From Aalborgiella sp043740415 (GTDB lineage: Bacteria; Pseudomonadota; Gammaproteobacteria; Burkholderiales; Burkholderiaceae_C): a DNA stretch of 23,904 nucleotides. The first letter of the stretch is position 1; each line of letters begins with the position of its first letter. Below are positions 7,534 to 16,296 of the stretch, piece by piece. The notes beneath the pieces were generated by a model. It had not been told where the DNA came from and did no database searches. It saw nothing but the letters and a program-made list of their open reading frames with translations. Made by a program: the position numbers and the translations under genes. The stretch lies in the NCBI GenBank assembly GCA_043740415.1, contig JAYUCJ010000173.1:1-23904 (forward strand), given 5' to 3'.

Positions 7534-8690
7534 TTATAATTACCTGTGAGCGGCGCTGAAATAAAACCTTCCGCTGACAGCGCATGTATCACGCCGCGCA
7601 TGATGTAGTTGCTGTCAAACCCAATGGTGTACTGGCGTGCGTTGGCTTGCAGGGGTTGCAGCATCTTGCGCTCCACTAATTTCTTGATTTGATAAGTGCA
7701 CTGGTTGGCATTCAAGCCAGGCATAAAACGGCTCAAATCAGCAGCCTTGACGACGCCCAGTTTCACGGTGGCATGCAGCACGGCCTCCTCTTGCTGGGTG
7801 ATCAGCCCTCTGCTGCGTGTGTAGCTCAATGCAGGCAACAAAATCTTGGTCGTCAAATAGTCATACTGCGTCAGTTGGTCAACCTTTTTCAACTCCGTCA
7901 AAATACCATCCAGCACATAGCTGCACCACCGCTCAAGGTCAGCGGGTGTGCCACCATCAGCACATGACAGCATGTCATAGTATTTCTCACGGTCACTGCA
8001 AAACACAGCGGTTGGGTTTAACACCCGGCCGCCGGTTTTGACATTAAAACCATACTTGATCAGCAGTGCATAGGTCAGCAGCCGCACGACACGCCCATTG
8101 CCGTTGCTGAATGGGTGCACCCAGCCAAAACGATGGTGCGCCAAAGCCACCTTGATTAAGTCGTATTTCGGTGGGTCAGCTTGGTTAATGAAACTGACCA
8201 ACTCTTGCATATAAGCAAGTACTTGCACTGACTCAGGGGGCAAGTGGGCTGATTGGGCGATGCGCACCTGCGTTGCTCGATACGCGCCTGGCGTGGCATC
8301 CCCCTCACGCACCAAACCGCCGACGGCCAGTGCATGCAACTCGCGCACGAAGTGCTCAGTCAGCGGTGTACCCGCTTCCATGGTCGACTCAATATAAGCC
8401 ATCGCTTCTTCAATATTGGCAATTTCGCGCAAATGGTCGCTCGCTGTGGCTTCACCCAATAGTGAGCTTTCCACATAGTCTGCCAAGGTGGTGTGGTTGC
8501 CCTCAATACGAGCGGAGCCCAGGCTTTCCAACATGTGAAAAACATGCTTCAGCTGGAAAAAGATGGGCGCAGGCGTGGTGCCTGCCAGTTGCAAACGGCG
8601 CAAATGCTCCAGCTCGGTCAAAACATCGACCAACGGAGAGTCAAAAGATGGGTTTAACAGTGACAGTTCAAAATGATTAAATGTAGCCAT
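7524..8690 (-). CDS. Fic-domain protein, probable AMP transferase
   Basis: 388-residue Fic/DOC protein. The catalytic motif HPFSNGNGRVVR (192-203) is complete, including the histidine that activates target hydroxyls and the GNGR anion hole. An N-terminal S-x-x-x-E-G/N inhibitory motif is present as SARIEGN (59-65), which marks the self-inhibited class with the inhibitory helix before the Fic core. The C-terminal third (from about 290) has a winged-helix look (AADLSRFMPGLNANQCTYQIKKL in part), common in this subfamily. Transfer of AMP to a protein hydroxyl is the family activity; the target is unknown. No antitoxin gene lies next to it, as expected for a self-inhibited form. The stop codon lies inside a dispersed repeat copy. 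Confidence 0.88.
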   Translation of the reverse strand: MATFNHFELSLLNPSFDSPLVDVLTELEHLRRLQLAGTTPAPIFFQLKHVFHMLESLGSARIEGNHTTLADYVESSLLGEATASDHLREIANIEEAMAYIESTMEAGTPLTEHFVRELHALAVGGLVREGDATPGAYRATQVRIAQSAHLPPESVQVLAYMQELVSFINQADPPKYDLIKVALAHHRFGWVHPFSNGNGRVVRLLTYALLIKYGFNVKTGGRVLNPTAVFCSDREKYYDMLSCADGGTPADLERWCSYVLDGILTELKKVDQLTQYDYLTTKILLPALSYTRSRGLITQQEEAVLHATVKLGVVKAADLSRFMPGLNANQCTYQIKKLVERKMLQPLQANARQYTIGFDSNYIMRGVIHALSAEGFISAPLTGNYNKK

Positions 8691-8854
8691 GCCACTTGAT
8701 TATCTGCATTTTAAGTTTCAAATAAGTACACTATAGTCTAAAAAATTAAATAAATACAGCTACTTGCAACAGTATTTACTTTTTACTATCTGGAATACAA
8801 TGGCACAACTATCTGGAAAATGAGCGACCATCAAGTGTAAAAATCATCTTATAT

Positions 8855-10012
8855 TCAAGCCTCTAGCGCCGCATAGATCAAGTTTCGGAACAGCGGACGG
8901 TAATAATCGCGCTGATTCGGGGCTTGGATCAACATCATGGCAAACATATCGAGTTTAGGATCGACAAAAAACGTCGTTCCCGCAATGCCACCCCAGTAAT
9001 ACACGCCAGCGGAGCCTGGCACCGTGCTGATGCCCGTTTCTTTGCGCACGGCAAAACCCAAGCCAAAACCATGGCCTGGCGGTAGTAACGTTACAGCGCT
9101 AGCGGCACTGATAGGCAAATTGCCCAAATGGTCAGCGGTCATGAAATCGACGGTATGGCTGCTGAGTAAGCGCACGCCGTCTAATTCGCCTTTGTTCAGC
9201 ATGAACTGCAAAAACCGCGCGTAATCATGCGCGGTAGAAGCCAAACCACCGCCGCCTGATTCAAACTTTGGCGCATCTTGAATATTGATCAATTTGAGCT
9301 GAATGCCACCATCAGGGTCTTTGGTGAAAGGTTCTGCGATGCGATGGTGTTTGTCTGGCGATACGCTAAAAGCTGTTTCCAACATTTTTAGCGGCTTAAA
9401 AATCTGATCGAACAGAAAATTGCCCAAAGTTTGTCCGCTGATGATTTCAACCAATACCCCCAAAACATCCGTCGCACGGCTGTATTCCCACACCGTCCCT
9501 GGTTCGTACTGCAACGGTTGTGCTGCTAAGATTTTAGAGAATTCCGCATTGCTGGAATCTCGCAAACCCATACCAATTTTGGCAGCGCGGTAGGCTTTTT
9601 GTGCAGCAGAGTTGCCTAAGAATTCATAGGTTAAACCGGCAGTGTGACGCAGCAAGTCTTGCACCGTGGCCGGTTTGACCGCCACGTAGTTCACCTCTCC
9701 ATTCGCTTCTACTGCAAGTTGCTGCTTGGCGTATTCAGGCAAATACTTGCCCACAGGGTCGCTCAACAGCAACTTACCCTGCTCCATCAACATCATGATG
9801 GCAACCGAAACAATCGGCTTGGTCATGGAATAAATTCGAAATATCGAATCTAAAGCCATAGCCGTACCATCACTAGGATTTTGTTGCCCCAAACTTTCAA
9901 ACAACTCGACTTTGCCATGACGTGACAAGATCACCACGGCACCAGGCAAACGGCCACTGTCAATTTCAGATTTCAAGATCGCCAATAAACGGGTTTTACG
10001 GTCAGCGTGCAT
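8855..10012 (-). CDS. Serine hydrolase of the beta-lactamase / family VIII esterase fold
   Basis: 385-residue protein of the class C beta-lactamase and penicillin-binding-protein fold. The nucleophile motif is SMTK (62-65), the tyrosine motif is YSR (177-179) in place of YxN, and the third element is WGGIAGT (340-346) instead of KTG. This combination is typical of EstB-like family VIII carboxylesterases rather than true beta-lactamases. There is no signal peptide, which also argues for a cytoplasmic esterase. The ATG at 10012 has GGAGA 6 nt upstream. It lies downstream of, and on the same strand as, the methionine synthase gene with a 37-bp gap, so co-transcription is likely. The substrate cannot be told from sequence. 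Confidence 0.85.
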   Translation of the reverse strand: MHADRKTRLLAILKSEIDSGRLPGAVVILSRHGKVELFESLGQQNPSDGTAMALDSIFRIYSMTKPIVSVAIMMLMEQGKLLLSDPVGKYLPEYAKQQLAVEANGEVNYVAVKPATVQDLLRHTAGLTYEFLGNSAAQKAYRAAKIGMGLRDSSNAEFSKILAAQPLQYEPGTVWEYSRATDVLGVLVEIISGQTLGNFLFDQIFKPLKMLETAFSVSPDKHHRIAEPFTKDPDGGIQLKLINIQDAPKFESGGGGLASTAHDYARFLQFMLNKGELDGVRLLSSHTVDFMTADHLGNLPISAASAVTLLPPGHGFGLGFAVRKETGISTVPGSAGVYYWGGIAGTTFFVDPKLDMFAMMLIQAPNQRDYYRPLFRNLIYAALEA

Positions 10013-10049
10013 AAACTATCTCCACATTTATTGAGTTTTTAAATTGATT

Positions 10050-11069
10050 TCAAGCAAAGCGCGCACGCGCTAAAGCAGCACCTTGCGCCAAGGCTTCAAG
10101 TTTCTTGATGGCCACTTCGCGGCTCATGGGTGCTAGTCCGCAATTGGTGCATGGGAACAATTTATTTTTAGGTACAAATTGCAATGCGCGGCCAATGGTG
10201 TCTGCAATTTGCTCTGGGGTTTCAATCTCGTCACTCGCCACATCAATCACGCCCACCATCACATCTTTGCCTTCCAGCAAAGCCATCAAATGCGCTGGCA
10301 CATGTGAGTTGTAGCTTTCTAAGCTAACTTGTTTGATGCTGCTTTTTGCCAAGACCGGCAATACCAATTCATATTGGTTCCACTCATCGCCCAGCGTTTT
10401 TTTCCAATCGTCATTGGCCTTGATACCGTAGCCGTAGCAAATGTGAACTGCCGTCGTGCAGGTCAAACCAGCAGCGGCGCGCTCGACAGCGGCAACGCCC
10501 CAATCAGCGGCGTCTTGCATGTAGACGTTAAAAGCGGGCTCATCAAACTGAATAATATCGACGCCCTGTGCCTGCAGCGCACGCGCTTCTTGGTTCAACA
10601 AATCAGCAAATGCCATGGCCATTTTGACTTTGTCGCCGTAAAATTTATCGGCAACTGTATCAACTATCGTCATCGGGCCAGGCAAAGTGAATTTGATTTT
10701 TTTCTTGGTGTGTGCTCGCAAAATACCAGCTTCAACCTCATGCACGCGACCTTTGAGCTTGAGCGCTGATACCACTTGCGGCACTTGCGCGTCGTAGCGG
10801 TTGTTGCGAATGCCCATGGTCACTTTGTGCTCAAAATCAATGCCTTCGACTTGCTCTAAAAAACCATGTACAAAGTGCTGACGCGATTGCTCGCCGTCGC
10901 CAATGATGTCCAAACCCGCATCTTCCTGCGCTTTGATCCATAAAAGTGTTGCATCAACCTTGGCCTGCGCCAGTTCTGCACCTTCAGCTTTCCACTGTGG
11001 CCAGAGTTTTTGTGTCTCAGAGAGCCAAGACGGTTTTGGCAAGCTGCCAGCGATGACGGTTTCAAACAT
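10050..11069 (-). CDS. Core MetE-like methionine synthase (cobalamin-independent family)
   Basis: 339-residue protein equivalent to the C-terminal catalytic domain of MetE. Zinc ligands can be placed: VHICYGYG (H209, C211), SLESYNSH (E251) and CTNCGLAP (C310 or C307). The substrate-binding FDEPAF is at 175-180. It lacks the N-terminal half of full MetE that helps hold polyglutamyl folate, so it resembles the short 'core MetE' proteins reported as folate-independent methionine synthases; which methyl donor it uses cannot be told. No DUF1852 (MesX) partner is in the window. I chose the ATG at 11069, which has AAAGGA 6 nt upstream; a TTG six bases earlier lies directly against that site and is unlikely. 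Confidence 0.82.
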   Translation of the reverse strand: MFETVIAGSLPKPSWLSETQKLWPQWKAEGAELAQAKVDATLLWIKAQEDAGLDIIGDGEQSRQHFVHGFLEQVEGIDFEHKVTMGIRNNRYDAQVPQVVSALKLKGRVHEVEAGILRAHTKKKIKFTLPGPMTIVDTVADKFYGDKVKMAMAFADLLNQEARALQAQGVDIIQFDEPAFNVYMQDAADWGVAAVERAAAGLTCTTAVHICYGYGIKANDDWKKTLGDEWNQYELVLPVLAKSSIKQVSLESYNSHVPAHLMALLEGKDVMVGVIDVASDEIETPEQIADTIGRALQFVPKNKLFPCTNCGLAPMSREVAIKKLEALAQGAALARARFA

Positions 11070-11151
11070 GTTCAATCCTTTAAGTTTGTTTTGATTTCTT
11101 TGTATTTCTATCGATTTCTCGTAACCCCAAATTTACACTACAATTTGCACC

Positions 11152-11391
11152 GCAGGAGAGAGAATAGTCTAACTATTCCACCGAAGGCGCAAACTCCCAT
11201 GAACGCTCAGGTATCCATAAAATTGACCTACGTCAATTTTGGGTGATGTACTGCACCTTTTTAACGCCGTCTGGAGAGCCAGGTAACACGAACACACCAT
11301 TGTGCTCACGTTGCTTGCACCGAAGGAGCAAACAGATCGCCAACTGGCAATCTGTGAATCTCTCAGGTACCAAGGACAGGGGGAGCGGCAA
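11152..11391 (+). ncRNA. Tandem glycine riboswitch (two aptamers)
   Basis: Aptamer 1 begins GGAGAG (11155), has a perfect 7-bp P2-type stem GAATAGT/ACTATTC (11162-11178), the conserved CACCGAAGG (11179-11187) with GCGCAAA, and GCTCAGGTA (11205-11213). A 9-bp hairpin, AAAATTGAC/GTCAATTTT (11219-11240), extends its later arm. Aptamer 2 begins near GTCTGGAGAGCC and has CACCGAAGGAGCAAA (11318-11332), a CAGAT/ATCTG stem, CTCTCAGGTA (11360-11369) and GGACAGGGGG, with GCCG/CGGC closing the ends. The whole matches the two-aptamer glycine riboswitch and points at the dehydrogenase gene downstream. No terminator with a T-run follows, so translational or processing control is more likely than attenuation. 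The rest of the 11070-11484 gap holds the promoters, which I could not place, and a repeat copy. Confidence 0.92.
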
Positions 11392-11421
11392 AGTAGCTAG
11401 CGTAAATTGATATGCAAAGTG

Positions 11422-11476
11422 CTATATTATTTATAGCTACGTTGACATGAAATACGCCTGCTACAGCTTAAAAAGG
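11422..11476 (+). repeat. Dispersed 55-nt repeat, copy E, in the riboswitch leader
   Basis: More diverged copy with core 11433-11463: ATAGCTACGTTGACATG, then AAATACGCC and TGCTA. The left flank makes a perfect stem GCTATA-TTATT-TATAGC (11421-11437). It fills most of the stretch between the second aptamer and the dehydrogenase start. The GCCT at 11456-11459 can pair with AGGC at 11474-11477, which contains the probable ribosome site. Confidence 0.7.
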
Positions 11477-11483
11477 CATAAAA

Positions 11484-12749
11484 ATGCGTGTACTCATCCT
11501 TGGTAGCGGCTTGCTTGGCGTTAGCTCAGCTTATTATCTTTCTCAACTCGGCCATGAGGTCACCGTCATAGACCGGCAGGCCTCGCCCGCTGCGGAAACC
11601 AGTTTTGCCAATGGTGGCCAAATCTCTGTGAGCCATGCTGAGCCCTGGGCCAATCCGAGCGCGCCACTCAAAGTTTTGCAGTGGTTGGGCAAAGAAGATG
11701 CGCCTTTGCTGTTCAGAATCCGCGCTGATATGCGCCAGTGGCTCTGGGGATTGCAGTTTTTACGGGAATGCACGCCTGCCCGCACCAGCCATAACATCAA
11801 GCAAATTGTACGTTTGGGCACTTACAGCCGCGACATGTTGCAAGCATTGCGGCGCGATACGGGTTTGAGCTATGCCCAACGCACGCAGGGAATTTTGCAT
11901 TTCTACACCACTCAAAAAGAATTTGATGGTGCGCTTAAACCCGCGGAGTTGATGCGTCAATTGGGTTGCGAGCGACAAGTCATTTCTGCTGACGAAGCGG
12001 TACGGCTTGAGCCTGCATTGCAACACATTCGCCCGCAACTCGCAGGAGCAACCTACACCGCAGAAGACGAATCTGGTGATGCGAACATGTTTGCGCGTGA
12101 GCTGGTTAAATTGTGCCAAAACGCAGGTGTCAAATTCCTCATGAGCCATACCGTCACCGCACTGCGCGAAGCTGGCGGCGCTATTGACCATGTGGAAGCG
12201 ACTGACAGCGAAGGCCGGTTTCAACGTGTGCGGGCCGATGCGTACGTGATGGCGATGGGTTCCATGAGCCCGATCTATGCAGCGCCACTGGGTATAAATT
12301 TGCCAATCTACCCCGCCAAGGGTTACTCGGTCACCATGCCTGTAGTTGACGCGTCCAAAGCGTACCAAGTGTCTCTCACTGATGATGAGTATAAATTGGT
12401 GTTCTCGCGCTACACCACAGAATCGGGCGACAGAATGCGCATTGCAGGGACGGCGGAACTCAATGGCTACGACAGGTACTTGAACCGCGTGCGCTGCGAG
12501 GCGATTGTGAAACGCGTCGAGCAACTCTTTCCAGGTGCGGGTGATGCCACGCAAGCGCAGTTTTGGACGGGTTTACGACCCGCTACGCCGTCAAATGTGC
12601 CTTTGATCGGCAAAACCAAACTGAGCAATTTTTACCTCAACACAGGGCATGGCACGCTGGGCTGGACGCATGCTTGCGGATCGGGCAAGTCGATTGCGCG
12701 CATCATCAGCGGTTTGGCGCCTGAGGTTGATTTTGAGTTTCAAAAATAG
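11484..12749 (+). CDS. FAD-dependent D-amino-acid dehydrogenase (DadA family), glycine-linked
   Basis: 421-residue flavoprotein of the DAO/DadA family. The FAD-binding Rossmann motif is LGSGLLGVSSAYYLSQLG (6-23), followed by VTVIDRQ and the family segment ETSFANGGQIS. The C-terminal part has WTGLRPATPSNVPLIG and the FAD-closing NTGHGTLGWTHACGSG. Such enzymes oxidise D-amino acids, or in some cases glycine, to keto acids and pass electrons to the respiratory chain. A tandem glycine riboswitch in its leader suggests glycine as substrate or signal; that is inference. The ATG at 11484 has AAAAAGG about 7 nt upstream. The gene ends 12 bp before the convergent ligase gene. A dadA symbol is plausible but D-alanine as substrate is unproven. 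Confidence 0.88.
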   Translation: MRVLILGSGLLGVSSAYYLSQLGHEVTVIDRQASPAAETSFANGGQISVSHAEPWANPSAPLKVLQWLGKEDAPLLFRIRADMRQWLWGLQFLRECTPARTSHNIKQIVRLGTYSRDMLQALRRDTGLSYAQRTQGILHFYTTQKEFDGALKPAELMRQLGCERQVISADEAVRLEPALQHIRPQLAGATYTAEDESGDANMFARELVKLCQNAGVKFLMSHTVTALREAGGAIDHVEATDSEGRFQRVRADAYVMAMGSMSPIYAAPLGINLPIYPAKGYSVTMPVVDASKAYQVSLTDDEYKLVFSRYTTESGDRMRIAGTAELNGYDRYLNRVRCEAIVKRVEQLFPGAGDATQAQFWTGLRPATPSNVPLIGKTKLSNFYLNTGHGTLGWTHACGSGKSIARIISGLAPEVDFEFQK

Positions 12750-12761
12750 AAGTTGTAAATC

Positions 12762-14450
12762 TTAAGTTTTTTTCTCAGCTTCTTGCAGCAGCCGCCACAT
12801 CACTTTGCCACTGCCGCTTTTCGGCAGTGCATCGACGAATTGCACTGAACGCGGCATTTTGTAAACCGCCATATTGTCACGACACCAGTCAATGATCTCT
12901 TGCTCGGTCGTTGCTTTGTGTGTGGCACGTAAAACAACGACCGCTTTGACTGATTCACCGCGATACGTGTCTTGTGTGCTGATGATGCAGGCTTCTTGGA
13001 TTGCAGGGTGTCTAAACATCAAGGCTTCCACTTCTGCCGGCCAGACCTTGAAGCCGCTGGCGTTGATCATGCGCTTGAGCCTGTCGGTGATGAAAAAATA
13101 GCCATCTTCGTCAATGCGACCCAAATCTCCTGATCGGAAAAAGCTTTTGCCATCCTTCTCAATAAAGGCCGTTTTCGTCGCATCAGATCGTTTCCAATAA
13201 CCAGAAAATATTTGCGGACCATGCATGATGATTTCACCTGGCTCGCCTTGTGGCATCTCCTCCAAAGTATCAGGATTGATCACACGCGCATCAACCCCCA
13301 TGAACGCGATGCCTAAACACTGCTGTTTGGGCGCATCAGGCGGGTTGCTGTGTGACGGTGCGGCAGTTTCCGTCAAACCGTAACCTTCGACATACTGCAA
13401 GCCAAATTGTTCAAACAAACGCTGCGCCACGGCTTGCGGCATAGCTGCACCCCCGCCACCGATGTGAACCAGGCTGTTTAAGTCATATTTTTCAAAATTC
13501 GGGCTTCCCAGCAGATCAATCACCATGGTGGGGATATTTGTCCAATGGGTCACTTGGTAGCGTGAAATCAAACGACCCGCCAAATCTCGGTCCCATCGCG
13601 GCATCAAAATCATAGTCGCACCAATGTAAATCGCGCTGTGCATCACACTCACCATACCGGTGATATGAAACATCGGAACAACGACCAGGCACACGCTTTC
13701 AGCAGAACCATTGCCCCATAAATTGCTAGCAACGGCGTTGTGCATGATGCTGCCTTGCGTGTGCATGCAGCCTTTGGGCAAGCCCGTGGTGCCGCTGGTA
13801 TAAGGCAAGATGGCTAAGTCGGCGGGTTTGACCGTCAGCTCTGGCGGTATGTCTTTACATGCGACAGCTTCGCACCAATCGTGTACCGTTACGCCATCCG
13901 AGCTGGGCAGTGGATGTCGCGTCAACAGCCAATCGCGCCAAGCAGCAGGGGGTGCATCTTCGCCATCGACACTCGCTTCAAATGCGTCCGTAAATTGTGT
14001 GACGATGAGGTGGTTTAACCTTTGATCAGGTGCCAAAGCATGGTTTGCAAGTACCAACTCGGCCGCTAAATCACCCGTCGTGATGGCGACTTTCGCGTCC
14101 GGGTCGGTGATGTAGTGTTTCAACTCTTCAGCGCGGTTCATCGGGTTCACCGGAACCACGACCGCATTGGCTCGCAGAATTGCCCAGTGCGCAATGATGA
14201 GTTGCGGGCAGTTTTGCATATTCAGCACCACCCTGTCGCCTTTTTTGACACCTATCCGGTATAAATAGGCAGCTAATTGCTCTGCTTTTTGTAGCAGTTC
14301 TGCATACGTAATGGTTGTCCCAAAAAACTCCAGGGCCGATTTGTTGGGATAGCGTTTGGCATTGATCGCCAAGTTTTCCCACAAAGGTGTTTGTGGCGGT
14401 GTGATTGTTCGTGGTACGCGTTTTGGCCAAAATTTATTCTTTGTCAACAT
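12762..14450 (-). CDS. AMP-forming acyl-CoA synthetase (medium/long-chain type)
   Basis: 562-residue ANL-superfamily ligase that activates a carboxylic acid to its AMP ester and then to the CoA thioester. The P-loop is YTSGTTGLPKG (217-227), the adenine/acyl motif is GYGLTET (356-362), SGDLGRIDEDGYFF (440-453) is followed by TDRLKRMINASGFKVWPAEVE, and the adenylation lysine is in SGSGKVMWRLL (K549). The substrate is probably a fatty or aromatic acid but cannot be read from sequence. The start is the ATG at 14450 with AGAGG 5 nt upstream; a TTG 45 nt earlier has no such site. It is divergent from the phosphate cotransporter gene and convergent with the dehydrogenase gene. Confidence 0.9.
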   Translation of the reverse strand: MLTKNKFWPKRVPRTITPPQTPLWENLAINAKRYPNKSALEFFGTTITYAELLQKAEQLAAYLYRIGVKKGDRVVLNMQNCPQLIIAHWAILRANAVVVPVNPMNRAEELKHYITDPDAKVAITTGDLAAELVLANHALAPDQRLNHLIVTQFTDAFEASVDGEDAPPAAWRDWLLTRHPLPSSDGVTVHDWCEAVACKDIPPELTVKPADLAILPYTSGTTGLPKGCMHTQGSIMHNAVASNLWGNGSAESVCLVVVPMFHITGMVSVMHSAIYIGATMILMPRWDRDLAGRLISRYQVTHWTNIPTMVIDLLGSPNFEKYDLNSLVHIGGGGAAMPQAVAQRLFEQFGLQYVEGYGLTETAAPSHSNPPDAPKQQCLGIAFMGVDARVINPDTLEEMPQGEPGEIIMHGPQIFSGYWKRSDATKTAFIEKDGKSFFRSGDLGRIDEDGYFFITDRLKRMINASGFKVWPAEVEALMFRHPAIQEACIISTQDTYRGESVKAVVVLRATHKATTEQEIIDWCRDNMAVYKMPRSVQFVDALPKSGSGKVMWRLLQEAEKKT

Positions 14451-14618
14451 ATTGCCTCTTTTTGCTTTTAGACGTTGAGCACAGCATAAACCCAATAAAT
14501 CATCTTTCAGCGATTCATGCGACTGACTTAACCAGATTTCGTCACCTTAGTGACGCAACGTAGGCACGTTAATTGCCTGCAATTACTTCGTTATGATGAT
14601 AGACAGATTTGGAGATCG

Positions 14619-16286
14619 ATGAAACATTTATTAAATTTGCTCGCTGCGATAGCGCTCTTGGTTTGGGGCACACATTTGGCGCGCACCGGGATTTTGCGCG
14701 TGTTTGGTGCAAATCTTAGACGCTTCTTGGCGCAGGCAACAGGTAACCGGGCTACGGCGGCACTGGCAGGCGTTGGCGTGACAGCGGTGGTGCAGTCCAG
14801 CACGGCGACAGCGCTGATCGTCTCTGCATTTGTGGGTCAAGGCTTGGTGACGCTGACTGCGGCACTTGCCGTCATGCTAGGCGCAGACGTGGGCACCAGC
14901 TTGATGGCGGTTGTGTTTCATTTCGACCTGAGTTGGATGTCGCCCTTGTTTATATTCGTCGGCGTGTTGCTATTTTTAGCTAAGAAAAACACCAATATTG
15001 GGAGAACAGGACGCATATTGATTGGTCTTGGATTGATGCTGCTTGCGCTGAGTTTGATCAGCGAGTCTACCCGCATACTCACGCAATCACCCGTCGTCCA
15101 ACTGGCTTTGAAATCACTTAGCAGCGACTTGTTGTTAGAGGTCAGCGTTGGCGCCATCATCGCATGCTTGGCTTACTCTAGCTTGGCAACCGTGTTGTTG
15201 GTTGCGACTTTGGCTGCTTCTCAGGTTATCCCTATGGAGGTAGCTTTTGGTTTGGTTCTTGGCGCCAACTTAGGCAGCGGCTTGCTGGCGGTGTTCACCA
15301 CACTTAATGCGGCGGTGACTGTACGGCAAGTACCACTGGGTAATTTGCTCTTCAAAGTGCTGGGCATTTTGGCTGTTGCACCTTTCATGATGTTATGGCT
15401 AAAGTACACCAGCACTTTTGTTACCAGTGCTGCAACGCAAGTTGTCATTTTTCATATGGCATTCAACGTTTTGGTCGCCTTGGTATTTATCGGTTTCACC
15501 GGGATAATGGCGCGCCGGCTTGAAAAACTATTACCCCCAACCGTAGACAACGCACTTTCACGTCCGCGCCATCTGGACCCATCGGCATTATCTACGCCAT
15601 CATTAGCCATTTCATGTGCAGTTCGCGAAGCTTTGCACCAAGCCGATGTTGTTGAAACCATGCTGCGCGGCACACTCACTGTCATCAAAAACGACGACAT
15701 TGACTTAGCAGAAAACTTGCGAAGCTTGGACGACACGGTTGACGAGTTGTATTCCGCCATCAAATACTATCTCACCAAAATATCGCGTGAAGCCCTGGCA
15801 GAAAACGAAAGTCGACGCTGGACGGACATTATCAGCTTCACCATCAACATGGAACAGATTGGCGACATTATTGAACGTGTTCTTTTGGACGTAGAGGACA
15901 AAAAAATCAAGCGTGGTCGTAATTTTTCAGATGCTGGAATGGCTGAGATTTGTGAGTTGCACGCGCGGCTGGTGGAAAATTTGCGTCTTAGTATGAGTGT
16001 TTTTCTCAACGGCGATGTACGCGATGCTCAGCGTCTTCTTGAAGAAAAAGCCCGCTTTCGTGACTTAGAGCGCGCCTATTCTGAGACGCACTTAGAGCGA
16101 CTGGCAGACAACACCATACAGAGCATTGAAACCAGCGGCCTGCATCTAGACTTAATCAGTGAGCTGAAACGCATCAATTCCCACATATGCTCCATTGCTT
16201 ACCCGATATTAGACTCTGCTGGTGCGCTGAGTCCCTCACGCTTACGTCAAGGCAATTTACTCGTTGCAACTGAACCCGCAAAATGA
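14619..16286 (+). CDS. Na+/phosphate cotransporter family protein with PhoU-like tail
   Basis: 555-residue inner-membrane transporter. It has two inverted-repeat Na/Pi cotransport units: the first with QSSTATALIVSA (59-70) and GADVGTS (88-94), the second with YSSLATVLL (186-194) and GANLGSG (215-221). The second unit has Tyr where the family normally has Gln in QSS. Hydrophobic segments run to about residue 330; after that a soluble, charged helical region (about 350-540) resembles PhoU. Uptake of phosphate with sodium, or a regulatory role, fits the family. I chose the ATG at 14619 with GGAGA just upstream; the frame is open from 14550 but that GTG would add residues that do not look like a membrane start. 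The receptor gene follows after 10 bp. Confidence 0.87.
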   Translation: MKHLLNLLAAIALLVWGTHLARTGILRVFGANLRRFLAQATGNRATAALAGVGVTAVVQSSTATALIVSAFVGQGLVTLTAALAVMLGADVGTSLMAVVFHFDLSWMSPLFIFVGVLLFLAKKNTNIGRTGRILIGLGLMLLALSLISESTRILTQSPVVQLALKSLSSDLLLEVSVGAIIACLAYSSLATVLLVATLAASQVIPMEVAFGLVLGANLGSGLLAVFTTLNAAVTVRQVPLGNLLFKVLGILAVAPFMMLWLKYTSTFVTSAATQVVIFHMAFNVLVALVFIGFTGIMARRLEKLLPPTVDNALSRPRHLDPSALSTPSLAISCAVREALHQADVVETMLRGTLTVIKNDDIDLAENLRSLDDTVDELYSAIKYYLTKISREALAENESRRWTDIISFTINMEQIGDIIERVLLDVEDKKIKRGRNFSDAGMAEICELHARLVENLRLSMSVFLNGDVRDAQRLLEEKARFRDLERAYSETHLERLADNTIQSIETSGLHLDLISELKRINSHICSIAYPILDSAGALSPSRLRQGNLLVATEPAK

Positions 16287-16296
16287 AAGCAGATAA

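Noticed and set aside
8733..8762. AT-rich stretch from ATAG to AATAAATAC and AGCTA, similar to the dispersed repeat
   Set aside because: It needs gaps to align and is so AT-rich that chance similarity is likely; the central GGC/GCC pair is missing.
8855..10012. Antibiotic-resistance beta-lactamase
   Set aside because: It has the fold but lacks a signal peptide and the KTG motif and carries YSR and WGG, which point to an esterase.
11760..12554. 264-codon minus-strand open frame opposite the dehydrogenase gene
   Set aside because: The sense strand encodes a clear DadA-family protein across the whole stretch; the antisense translation has no family features.
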